Shown: piece after piece, positions 1 through 6,269 of the stretch
Numbering within the stretch: position 1 is the first letter of the stretch
Layout of the letters: each line of letters starts with the position of its first letter
Assembly (NCBI GenBank): GCA_007120055.1
Contig: SKOL01000090.1
Span: 1 to 7,738, forward strand
Direction of reading: 5' to 3'
DNA: 7,738 bases
Origin: Anaerobacillus sp.
Lineage (GTDB): Bacteria > Bacillota > Bacilli > Bacillales_H > Anaerobacillaceae
The notes under the pieces: generated by a model
Told to the model about the DNA's origin: nothing
Databases searched by the model: none
What the model saw: the letters and a program-made list of their open reading frames with translations, nothing else
Program-made: the position numbers and the translations under genes

Positions 1-3
1 ATG

Positions 4-20
4 GGGATATAGATTATCCC
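4..20. other. small hairpin upstream of the WxL gene
   Basis: GGGATA (4-9) pairs with TATCCC (15-20) around a five-base loop. No T-run follows on the plus strand, so it does not look like a complete intrinsic terminator. It could be a 5' UTR structure of the WxL gene or the remains of an upstream terminator; the window starts too close to decide. Confidence 0.25.
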
Positions 21-52
21 AAATAAATGAACTTTAGGGAGGATATAGAGAG

Positions 53-613
53 ATGAAAAGATTACTAGCTATTTTTTCAGTATTCGTATTATCTTTGGGG
101 ATATTTGCAAATGCTGCTTTTGCGGAAGGGACACAAACTGATGGTTCTGCTGAAGTTGTAGGGGGCGACCTAAGTATTTCGGTCCCTGCAGCAACAACAT
201 TTGGTAGTCTAATATTAGATGGTACAATTCAAACGACTACAGCGGAATTAGGAGACGTAACGGTGGTTGATGCAACAGGAACAGGAGCAGGTTGGAATGT
301 AAATGTAAAAGCATCTGATTTAACAAGAGGCGATTTATATTCTTTACCAAAAGATTCTATCACTCTAGTGGCCCCAACAGTAACGGCTGAAGCCGGTTCT
401 TCTAGTGAATTGGCGATTACAACAAATGGTGGAACAATTGATAATGAAATTGGAGTAACGGTATTAGATGCTCCTGTAGAAGAAGGTAAAGGGACTTTCA
501 ACGTTTCATTTATTGAAAATAGTATGTCTCTGGAACTAAGACCTGACACTGCATTAGCAGGAGTATACAACACAACGATTACTTGGAATCTAGTGTCTGG
601 TCCAACTAACTAA
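53..613 (+). CDS. secreted WxL-domain surface protein
   Basis: This is a 186-residue protein with a Sec signal peptide: residues 1-24, basic start MKR, hydrophobic core, cleavage after AFA. The rest is one WxL domain. The proximal motif is GWNVNV (W81) and the distal motif is the classic TWNL near the C-terminus (W178, in YNTTITWNLVSGP). WxL domains of Bacilli attach non-covalently to peptidoglycan and bind WxL-interacting proteins, so this is probably a cell-surface protein. At about 160 mature residues it is little more than the bare domain, like the 'small WxL' proteins of such loci; no LPXTG motif or adhesin domain is present. The start is supported by AGGGAGGAT at 37-45, a normal distance before the ATG. 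The next gene encodes its expected partner. The family call is firm; the ligand and physiological role are unknown. Confidence 0.93.
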   Translation: MKRLLAIFSVFVLSLGIFANAAFAEGTQTDGSAEVVGGDLSISVPAATTFGSLILDGTIQTTTAELGDVTVVDATGTGAGWNVNVKASDLTRGDLYSLPKDSITLVAPTVTAEAGSSSELAITTNGGTIDNEIGVTVLDAPVEEGKGTFNVSFIENSMSLELRPDTALAGVYNTTITWNLVSGPTN

Positions 614-628
614 TAAATCATAAGCGGT

Positions 629-665
629 AAGCAGCCATGTAAAAATTACGTGGCTTGCTTTCGTT
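629..665 (+). terminator. hairpin between WxL and WxIP genes, possible terminator or attenuator
   Basis: The arm starting at 629 (AAGCAGCCATGTAA) pairs with the arm ending at 660 (TTACGTGGCTTGCTT), with one bulged base, one G-T wobble and a short A-rich loop. It starts 15 bases after the WxL stop. The following CTTTCGTTGTT is only moderately T-rich, so termination may be partial. That would suit more WxL product than WxIP product from one transcript. Confidence 0.55.
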
Positions 666-692
666 GTTAAGTGAAATGTTCAGAATTTTAAT
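664..692 (+). promoter_or_regulatory. weak candidate promoter for the WxIP gene
   Basis: TTGTTA (664-669) and TTTAAT (687-692) are separated by 17 bases, acceptable sigma-A spacing but only partial box matches. It lies directly after the hairpin at 629-660. If real, the WxIP gene has its own start of transcription; otherwise it depends on read-through from the WxL gene. Confidence 0.25.
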
Positions 693-720
693 TAGAATAA
701 AAAGAGGAAGAAGTGATTTA

Positions 721-1776
721 ATGAAAAATTTTTTCCGAAAAGTTTCTATGATTATGGTTTTTATTCTGTTTTTAACTGTAACATTCAATATTTTTTTAGT
801 ACAAGCGAATGCGAAGCAAGAAATGGGTTTACCATTTATTATTCATCCAATTTTACCAGCTACACAAATAGAGGGAGTGAATGGATATTACCATTTACAA
901 GTGAAAGCTGGAGAAGATCAAACGATATATGTACGTATTCAAAATAAGAAGGATCATAATATTACGGTTCATATATTACCAATAAACTCTTACACGGCTC
1001 CGACGGGGGGGATTTTGTACGAAGAAAGTATAGAGTCAGAAGACACCAAACTTCTTGACGATTCAATTTTAATGTCAGAGTTGATTGATGTAGAGCCGTA
1101 TATTGAGTTAGATCCTAAAGAAAAAGTTGAAATACCTATTAATATTGCTGTTCCCGAAACAGATGAAGGAACTTTTTTAGGCGGGCTTTTATTTGCGACT
1201 ATAGATGAAGGTACACTTGAAGAAGTTGAAACGGTAGAATCTGAAGGGGATATCGGGTTTATTATTAGAAATGAAATCACCTTTACTTTAGCGGTGCAAC
1301 TTGATTTTCCTAGTACACCAGTCTCGAATTTTGGCATAGGTGATGTAGGTATCAACATTCATCGATCTGGCCCTGAATTGTACATGGAATTCATCAATGA
1401 TGCTCAAATGATTTTAAGAGGGACACATGGTGGTTACATGGTGAAAAATGAGAACGGAGAAACATTGTTTGAAGGGGGATTTGAGCCGCTTACGATGGTG
1501 CCAAACACAGAAATAAGGTATCAAGTACCATGGGATAATGACGCCTTAGATGCTGGTGTGTATAGCGTGGTTATCACTGCAAATGTATTAGGTGAAGAAA
1601 TAATGGTAGAACGCACATTTGAGATTGAAAAGGAGGATGTTGATGAATACGAAGAAATACGGGAAGACCCTCCAGAACCGACTCCCACAGGAATTCCAGT
1701 GTGGGTTTGGATAATAGGAGGTGTCATAATCGCCGGATTCTTTTACTGGTTGGGAGTAAGGAATCGGTTCGATTGA
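721..1776 (+). CDS. WxL-interacting protein (DUF916/DUF3324), membrane anchored
   Basis: This 351-residue protein binds WxL proteins and peptidoglycan at the cell surface (known role of the family). Numbered from the ATG at 721 it has a signal peptide (1-31, ending VQANA), a DUF916 domain (about 36-155, with the typical GYYHLQVKAGEDQTIYV and GTFLGGLLF segments), a DUF3324 domain (about 175-303), a Pro/Glu-rich spacer (310-324) and one C-terminal TM helix (about 326-346) with a short RNRFD cytoplasmic end. The order and length are those of a complete family member. An in-frame ATG at 655 is unlikely: it lies inside the hairpin after the previous gene, has no RBS, and puts 22 residues ahead of a clean signal peptide. 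AAGAGGAAG (702-710) precedes the 721 start, at a slightly long spacing. The stop TGA (1774-1776) overlaps a REP-like arm duplication. Confidence 0.92.
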   Translation: MKNFFRKVSMIMVFILFLTVTFNIFLVQANAKQEMGLPFIIHPILPATQIEGVNGYYHLQVKAGEDQTIYVRIQNKKDHNITVHILPINSYTAPTGGILYEESIESEDTKLLDDSILMSELIDVEPYIELDPKEKVEIPINIAVPETDEGTFLGGLLFATIDEGTLEEVETVESEGDIGFIIRNEITFTLAVQLDFPSTPVSNFGIGDVGINIHRSGPELYMEFINDAQMILRGTHGGYMVKNENGETLFEGGFEPLTMVPNTEIRYQVPWDNDALDAGVYSVVITANVLGEEIMVERTFEIEKEDVDEYEEIREDPPEPTPTGIPVWVWIIGGVIIAGFFYWLGVRNRFD

Positions 1777-1830
1777 TTCGGGGCGGATTCGGGGCGTCAC
1801 AGTGACGACCCGAATTTTGCTAGATTTTGT
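1775..1830 (+). repeat. REP-like palindrome, copy A, with duplicated left arm
   Basis: TTCGGGGCGTCAC (1788-1800) and GTGACGACCCGAA (1802-1814) form a 13-bp stem around A1801, with one mismatch. GATTCGGGGCG occurs twice in tandem (1775-1785 and 1786-1796), and the first unit begins within the WxIP stop codon. The tail (CGAATTTTGCTAGATTTTG) is only loosely like the tail of the other copies. No T-run follows the hairpin, so it is not a normal intrinsic terminator on the plus strand. Confidence 0.85.
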
Positions 1831-1917
1831 CGAGGTACGAACTCATATAAATTAGTGAAAATGCCTATCATATAGTGGCGTATTATACTAAAATGTTTTA
1901 GGGAGGGGGGATTTTGT

Positions 1918-3930
1918 ATGTTGAAAGTAAAATCAATGTACTTACTATATTATTTTTTATTATCGTTATTTTTTATGGAAATCGTTTTTAGATTATCTAC
2001 TAAAGGAGAGTTTTTCTCGTTTGGCCTAGTTGTCTCACTAGTATTTTCCGTTACTTTTGCCATTGTATTTTTTATCATTTGTAGTCTTTTTAAAAGTAAA
2101 GTCAGTTATAGTTTATCTGCTATATTTCTAAGTTTATTTGCCTTTATTTTTGCTTCTCAGCACGTTTATTTCGACACATTCAGAACTTTTTATAGCGTGT
2201 ATTCAGCTGGTAATGCCACGCAAATTTTTGAATTCTGGAGAGATTTTTGGTATCTTATCAGCCAAAATGTGATCTGGATTTTGCCTTTTTTCCTCCCTGT
2301 TATAATCCTCCTTGTTTTCGGTAAAAAGTACCTATCGTTTCAGAAATTAAAGTTACGTTACATAGGCGGGCTTGTTTTAGCTTTAATTCTCGTTCATTCC
2401 ATAGGGGTTACGATCGTACTTGCAGGTGGTAAAACGCAACATTCTGCCTATGACCTTTACTTTAATAGTCGAAACCCTGTCATTTCTACAGACCGTCTTG
2501 GGTTAATAACGACGATGAGAATTGATTTGCAAAGACAAATGTTTGGGTGGTCACCTAGCTTAGAAGTAGTAGCACCTCTTATTCCTGAGCCGACTCTAGA
2601 AACAGGTAATGAGGACAACGAAAAGGATATGGAAGATGAAAAAGAAGAAAATATAGATGGTGAAAAAGACAGCAACAATGGTAAAAAGGAAGAAGTTATC
2701 ATTGAATACAACATGTTGGATATCGACTTTGACGAGCTCATAGCTAATGAAGAAGATCAAGAGATAAAAGAAATGCATCGCTATTTTGCAAGTGTCTCGC
2801 CTACGTCCCAAAATGAGTACACTGGAAAGTTTGAAGGATACAACCTTATTCTGATTACAGCTGAAAGCTACGCGCCTTATGCTGTTCATGAGGAAGCGAC
2901 GCCTACTTTACATAAGCTAATTAATGAAGGTTTCCATTTCACAAATTTTTACACGCCGCTCTGGGAAGTCAGTACGACTGACGGTGAATATGTGGCTTTA
3001 ACAGGGTTGCTTCCCAAAAGTGGTGTTTGGAGTTTTACGGAGTCTGCAAGCAATGATTTACCTTTTGTCATGGGGAATCAACTTAATGACTTGGGCTACA
3101 AAACGGTTGCTTATCATAATCATACGTATTCGTACTATAATAGGGACCTCTCACACCCTAATATGGGGTATAAATATAAAGGAATTGGAAATGGACTTAA
3201 TGTAAGGAAAATATGGCCTGCATCTGACCTAGAAATGATGGAGGTAAGCTTACCGGAATATATTGATGATGAGCCTTTTCATGCGTATTACATGACAGTG
3301 AGTGGTCATATGCAGTATTCTTTTGATGGAAACAATATGGCACGAAAGAACAAGCAGGTTGTAGACGATTTACCTTATTCGCAGCAAGCGAAAGCCTATA
3401 TAGCCACTCATGTAGAGCTTGATAATGCCCTTGAGCATTTATTAAATGAACTCGAGAACGCTGGTATTCTAGACAATACGCTTATTGCAATAAGTTCAGA
3501 TCATTACCCATACGGACTTGACGATATAACCATTGAAGAACTCTCTGGTCAATCTGTGGACAATCAGTTTGATCTTTATAAGAATGATTTTATTATCTAT
3601 ACACCAGACATGGAGGCGACTAAAATTGATACACTAGGTTCAAGCCTCGATATTTTACCGACACTATCGAACCTACTAGGACTTAATTATGATTCTAGAC
3701 TTTTGGTGGGGCGCGATATTTTTTCCGATGCTGAACCAATCGTTCCATTTCTAGATAGAAGCTTTATCACTGACAAAGGACGTTATGATGCATTAACAGA
3801 GGAGTTTACTTCAAATGATCAGCTTGAAATTGATGATGAATATATTGAACGGATTTCTTCTATTGTAAACAGTAAATTTTACTATTCAGCCAGGATTCTT
3901 GATACGGACTATTACGGGGCGTCACAGTGA
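1918..3930 (+). CDS. LTA-synthase-family phosphoglycerol transferase (sulfatase fold)
   Basis: This 670-residue membrane enzyme probably moves glycerol-phosphate groups from phosphatidylglycerol onto a cell-envelope acceptor, as lipoteichoic acid synthases do. Five TM helices (about 6-24, 33-58, 64-84, 118-135, 148-170) precede an extracellular catalytic domain (about 305-620). Metal and active-site residues line up with LtaS: E316 in ITAESY, T353 as nucleophile in STTDGE, H464 in VSGHMQY, and D528-H529 in SSDHY. Residues 224-262 form a highly charged, mostly Asp/Glu/Lys linker between the two parts, an unusual insert. GGGAGGGGGG (1901-1910) lies seven bases before the ATG. The last residues, GASQ, and the stop TGA are encoded by a REP palindrome, so the natural C-terminus may have been altered. 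It could be a paralogue acting on another acceptor, or a primase, rather than the main LTA synthase. The family is sure, the exact substrate is not. Confidence 0.93.
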   Translation: MLKVKSMYLLYYFLLSLFFMEIVFRLSTKGEFFSFGLVVSLVFSVTFAIVFFIICSLFKSKVSYSLSAIFLSLFAFIFASQHVYFDTFRTFYSVYSAGNATQIFEFWRDFWYLISQNVIWILPFFLPVIILLVFGKKYLSFQKLKLRYIGGLVLALILVHSIGVTIVLAGGKTQHSAYDLYFNSRNPVISTDRLGLITTMRIDLQRQMFGWSPSLEVVAPLIPEPTLETGNEDNEKDMEDEKEENIDGEKDSNNGKKEEVIIEYNMLDIDFDELIANEEDQEIKEMHRYFASVSPTSQNEYTGKFEGYNLILITAESYAPYAVHEEATPTLHKLINEGFHFTNFYTPLWEVSTTDGEYVALTGLLPKSGVWSFTESASNDLPFVMGNQLNDLGYKTVAYHNHTYSYYNRDLSHPNMGYKYKGIGNGLNVRKIWPASDLEMMEVSLPEYIDDEPFHAYYMTVSGHMQYSFDGNNMARKNKQVVDDLPYSQQAKAYIATHVELDNALEHLLNELENAGILDNTLIAISSDHYPYGLDDITIEELSGQSVDNQFDLYKNDFIIYTPDMEATKIDTLGSSLDILPTLSNLLGLNYDSRLLVGRDIFSDAEPIVPFLDRSFITDKGRYDALTEEFTSNDQLEIDDEYIERISSIVNSKFYYSARILDTDYYGASQ

Positions 3931-3965
3931 CGCCCCGAAACGCCCCGAAAAATCTTGTTTCACAA
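3915..3965 (+). repeat. REP-like palindrome, copy B, overlapping the LTA-synthase-like stop codon
   Basis: Arms CGGGGCGTCAC (3915-3925) and GTGACGCCCCG (3927-3937) pair perfectly around A3926. The stop TGA (3928-3930) lies in the right arm. The right arm is partly duplicated: CGCCCCGAAA at 3931-3940 and again at 3941-3950. The tail after the second unit (GAAAAATCTTGTTTCACAA, ending about 3965) is identical to that in copies D and E up to that point, then diverges. Confidence 0.9.
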
Positions 3966-3992
3966 GGTGTGTTTCACAGGTCGTAATTAGGG

Positions 3993-4033
3993 AAAAGAGC
4001 ATCAATCATAGTTAGTGGTTGACGCTCTTTTTT
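3993..4033 (+). terminator. intrinsic terminator of the LTA-synthase-like gene
   Basis: AAAAGAGCATCAA (3993-4005) pairs with TTGACGCTCTTTT (4019-4031) with a single A-C mismatch and a 13-base loop, and the stem runs into a T-stretch. It lies about 60 bases after the stop codon and just before the promoter of the next unit, so it separates the two transcripts. Confidence 0.85.
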
Positions 4034-4035
4034 AT

Positions 4036-4065
4036 TTGACAGTTAATTCAAAATTTTTTTATAAT
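4036..4065 (+). promoter_or_regulatory. sigma-A-type promoter of the RAYT unit
   Basis: TTGACA (4036-4041) and TATAAT (4060-4065) are both perfect consensus boxes with an 18-base spacer. The predicted transcript start is near 4072. It is the strongest promoter-like sequence seen in the window and follows directly after a terminator. It drives the leader, the small TTG ORF and the RAYT gene. Confidence 0.7.
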
Positions 4066-4071
4066 TAAATT

Positions 4072-4232
4072 GGTGTGAAGCTTCAGTGGAAAACTTCACA
4101 CATTCTAATGAAGTCTTGCTGTTCTCTTCAAGTTTTATCCTCAGCATTTATCAAAAAGGAACCCCCATGTTTTAATTCTTTTTTACAACCATCTTTTTAA
4201 ATTCAATCACTTATTATTGGAGGGATGTTATT
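4072..4232 (+). other. structured 5' leader ahead of the RAYT unit
   Basis: About 160 bases separate the predicted transcript start from the first possible start codon. GTGTGAAG (4073-4080) pairs with CTTCACAC (4094-4101), placing a hairpin right at the transcript's 5' end. Further CTTCA and TGAAG pieces (4081-4085, about 4109-4113, about 4127-4131) could pair alternatively with the same arms. The remainder up to about 4218 is AT-rich; I see no tRNA, no known riboswitch pattern and no good ORF in it. Together with copy B and the terminator this accounts for the gene-poor stretch from 3931. Confidence 0.4.
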
Positions 4233-4322
4233 TTGTCTGCAAAAATGAATAGTTTTGAGTCTAAGGATTTGGAAGGATCCGTCGTTCGTGTCGAAGTTCA
4301 AGTAATGGAGGGAGGCGAATGA
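4233..4322 (+). CDS. possible 29-residue ORF translationally coupled to the RAYT gene
   Basis: A TTG start at 4233 lies eight bases after GGAGGG (4219-4224) and opens a 29-residue frame that begins MSAKMNSFES and ends VMEGGE. Its TGA overlaps the RAYT ATG as ATGA (4319-4322), a layout typical of translational coupling. The RAYT ribosome binding site (GGAGGGAGG, 4307-4315) lies inside its last codons. The peptide is acidic at its end and matches no family I recognise. It may be a real small protein, a leader peptide that controls transposase translation, or the remains of a longer gene: the frame is open back to a stop at 4173 but has no better start. An ATG at 4245 is 20 bases from the RBS and less likely. 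Confidence 0.4.
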   Translation: MSAKMNSFESKDLEGSVVRVEVQVMEGGE

Positions 4323-4867
4323 GTGGAAGAAAACGAGTTTTAATCCCAGACAAGTTTTATCATATTGTTTGCCGTGGCAATCGTCGTGATCCGTTGTTTT
4401 TCGACCGAAATGATTTTATTGAGATCTTGTACATGCTAGAAAAGATTTATGAAAAAATTCCTTATCAACTTATTTCCTATTGTTTTATGACTAATCACTT
4501 TCATCTTCTACTGAGATCACAAGAGCAACCCATATCCAAAGTGATGGCGCTATTAAATAAGCGCTATGCTAACTACTATAATACGAAATACCAATTAACA
4601 GGCCATGTGTTTGAGAAAAGGTACTTCTCAGACTTGATTGAAGATAGGGCCGGAATGTTGGAAGTTAGTCGTTACATTCACCTTAATCCCTTCAAAGCCA
4701 ACATGGTCAAGTCCCCCGAACATTATCCGTGGTGCAGCTTCCGTTTTTACGCTACAACGAAAGCAATTCCCCCATCCTACATTGATACTCAGTTTCTATT
4801 AGAATTTTTTTCCGGAACATTAAAAGAAAAGAGGGAGAGGTATGTGCAATTTGTCAAGTCACAGTGA
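4319..4867 (+). CDS. REP-associated tyrosine transposase (RAYT), Y1_Tnp/IS200-like
   Basis: This 182-residue single-strand DNA transposase-like protein belongs to the Y1 HUH family. It shows the N-terminal YHIVCRGNRR block (14-23), the HUH motif H60-F-H62 in MTNHFHLLL, the catalytic tyrosine Y119 in SRYIHLNPFKANMV, and the PWCSFRFY block (137-144). Such RAYTs cut and join REP hairpins and usually exist as single copies without flanking IS ends, as here: no orfB and no obvious left end are visible. All active-site residues are present, so it may be active. GGAGGGAGG lies directly before the ATG, which overlaps the preceding small ORF. The last codons, TCA CAG TGA, belong to the core of a degraded REP palindrome, so the C-terminus may be shortened or remodelled. 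The REP copies around it are its likely substrates; that link is inferred from context. Confidence 0.94.
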   Translation: MSGRKRVLIPDKFYHIVCRGNRRDPLFFDRNDFIEILYMLEKIYEKIPYQLISYCFMTNHFHLLLRSQEQPISKVMALLNKRYANYYNTKYQLTGHVFEKRYFSDLIEDRAGMLEVSRYIHLNPFKANMVKSPEHYPWCSFRFYATTKAIPPSYIDTQFLLEFFSGTLKEKRERYVQFVKSQ

Positions 4868-4877
4868 CGCCCCGAAA
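4858..4877 (+). repeat. degenerate REP-like element, copy C, at the RAYT 3' end
   Basis: The palindrome core GTCACAGTGAC (4858-4868) and the right arm with GCCCCGAAA (4869-4877) match the other copies, but the left arm CGGGGC is absent (TTTGTCAA stands there). Only the inner five base pairs can form. The RAYT stop TGA (4865-4867) lies within it. The following TACCTCGAAAAACTTCGG faintly resembles the tail of other copies. Confidence 0.75.
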
Positions 4878-5013
4878 TACCTCGAAAAACTTCGGAATTT
4901 GTCGTTGGATGAAGAGGTGAAATCCAATCACCCCTATGAAAATAGTGCCGAGGAACGTATGAATAATATGTAGAAATATGTAGGGTGTTATGTTCCGAAA
5001 GCAGGTGTGTAAA

Positions 5014-6210
5014 TTGTTTTGTCATAAATGTGGAGCGAGTATACATGAGGGAAATCATTATTGCTCGAACTGTGGTGCAAAAGTAGGAAATGTTAATGTC
5101 GATCGTTCAAAGGTTGAAACAAGCTCAAGAAATATCGTCTGGCTCCTTCCAGTTATCACTTTCTTTGTTGCCGTTGTGGTGATCGGTTGTTTTTATATGT
5201 ATGAAACGAATACAAACATTGCTGTGGAAGATATGGTGAAAGAGGGGGAAACAAAGGCTCTGAAAGGAGATCTCCTGAGTGCAAAGGAGGTCTTTGAACA
5301 AGTTTTGCAAAAACGGCCACAGCATGTTGCTGCTGCATTTAATTTAGAAGTGATTGAGCGAGGCCAACAATATGAAGAGTGGTTAGACGAAGCTGCTAGC
5401 TTTGCTGAAAAAAAGCAGTTTGACGAGGGCTTACGTATTTTAGAAAAATTAGAGCGAGACTTAGCGGAAGAAGACGGCCCTTTTTTTGTGCGAATAAAGG
5501 AGCAATCTGGTCTTCAAACCGCTTCTTTAACCGTAGCAAGTGCTGACCAAGTACATTCAGAGAACCAAATGATGGAACACTTTGAAGAACTCTTAGAAAA
5601 AACGAAAGACTTTACGAGTGAAGAAGCAGCGAAAATGACTGAGCTCTTAAAAGGAAAAATCATAAATCTATCCGTCGACCAAGGGAAGGAATATTTGCAA
5701 AAATATCAGTTTACTGAAGCAGAGCTTGAGTTTGATCGTGGCTTATCCTATGACCCAACAAATGAAAAGCTACTTGCATATAAAGAAACAGTGAAAAATG
5801 AACGCATCGCATTTAAAAAAGAAGAGCAAAAACGTCTCGAAAAGGCGATGGCTAAGGCAGCTGAGGAAGAGCATTTTAATTGGAACGAAGCGATCAAGGA
5901 GTTAGCGTTTGAGTATAGCTATGATGAAGATAATGGTGAGCTGTATGTTTTTGGAAAAGTGAAAAATGTTGGTACACGCCCGATTAATGAAATTGATGCT
6001 CACTATTTAATTTTTGATGAAGACAGAAATGAACTTACAAAGTATTGGACGAACGTGTCTCCATCTGTGCTAATGCCAAATGGGACAGGCTATTTTGAAG
6101 AGACTCTATTAATCTCTGAATTCGTCGGTATTGTGGAGATTGTAGATTATTACTGGACGGTGCAAGGTAGTGTCAAAAGTTCTATGAAAACCGATGGTAT
6201 TTGGAGGTGA
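5014..6210 (+). CDS. zinc-ribbon, single-TM, TPR-like membrane protein
   Basis: Starting at TTG 5014 (AGGTG at 5003-5007, six bases away) the protein has 398 residues and begins MFCHKCGASI, the usual beginning of such proteins. An ATG at 4990 would add eight residues but has a poorly spaced RBS. Residues below count from 4990. A zinc ribbon uses C11, C14, C25 and C28 (CHKCG and CSNCG). One TM helix spans about 49-70, so the ribbon is cytoplasmic and the rest outside. TPR-like helix pairs follow (about 78-112, 128-160, 229-262), then a charged coiled coil (266-294) and a beta-rich C-terminal domain (about 305-392, with LYVFGKVKNVGTRPINEI), resembling FxLYD-type extracellular domains. Function is unknown; a scaffold or sensor role in the envelope is an inference. 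The downstream protease gene is probably in the same operon. Confidence 0.88.
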   Translation: MFCHKCGASIHEGNHYCSNCGAKVGNVNVDRSKVETSSRNIVWLLPVITFFVAVVVIGCFYMYETNTNIAVEDMVKEGETKALKGDLLSAKEVFEQVLQKRPQHVAAAFNLEVIERGQQYEEWLDEAASFAEKKQFDEGLRILEKLERDLAEEDGPFFVRIKEQSGLQTASLTVASADQVHSENQMMEHFEELLEKTKDFTSEEAAKMTELLKGKIINLSVDQGKEYLQKYQFTEAELEFDRGLSYDPTNEKLLAYKETVKNERIAFKKEEQKRLEKAMAKAAEEEHFNWNEAIKELAFEYSYDEDNGELYVFGKVKNVGTRPINEIDAHYLIFDEDRNELTKYWTNVSPSVLMPNGTGYFEETLLISEFVGIVEIVDYYWTVQGSVKSSMKTDGIWR

Positions 6211-6254
6211 GTACCAAACAATATAAGTGGGTAGCTCCCGCCATCGCGGTGTAA
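6207..6254 (+). pseudogene. 15-codon ORF, possible remnant of a membrane-protein gene
   Basis: A GTG at 6207 overlaps the upstream TGA as GTGA and reads STKQYKWVAPAIAV before TAA at 6252. Basic and aromatic residues followed by a hydrophobic run look like the start of a membrane protein that then stops. GGAGG (6203-6207) is too close for a good ribosome binding site at this GTG. It could be the decayed stub of a gene once between the zinc-ribbon and protease genes, a coupling peptide, or chance. Confidence 0.25.
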
Positions 6255-6269
6255 TAAGGAGGTGGAACG

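Noticed and set aside
655..720. Longer N-terminus for the WxIP gene from the ATG at 655
   Set aside because: The ATG lies inside the hairpin that follows the WxL gene, has no ribosome binding site, and would place 22 charged residues before a clean signal peptide that starts at 721.
2457..2889. Antisense ORFs of about 95 codons inside the LTA-synthase-like gene
   Set aside because: They are shadows of a strongly biased coding sequence, rich in Ser and Phe from the charged linker and TM codons, with no start signals or family similarity.
3020..3205. 61-codon out-of-frame plus-strand ORF inside the LTA-synthase-like gene
   Set aside because: It lies wholly within the catalytic domain coding sequence, which contains conserved active-site motifs in the main frame.
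3915..3937. REP palindrome as an ordinary intrinsic terminator
   Set aside because: No T-run follows the stem on the plus strand (GAAACG or GAAAAATC follows), and the LTA-synthase-like gene has its own good terminator at 3993-4033.
4141..4200. Terminator or attenuator from AAAAAGGAA and TTCTTTTTT in the RAYT leader
   Set aside because: The pairing is short, AT-rich and needs a bulge; not stable enough to call, although an attenuator there cannot be excluded.
4233..4867. Complete IS200/IS605 insertion sequence
   Set aside because: There is no tnpB partner and no recognisable left-end and right-end hairpin pair, and the conserved blocks are those of RAYTs rather than IS200 TnpA.
4914..4934. 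Small hairpin GAGGTGA/TCACCCC ahead of the zinc-ribbon gene
   Set aside because: The stem is short with a mismatch and no T-run; likely chance.
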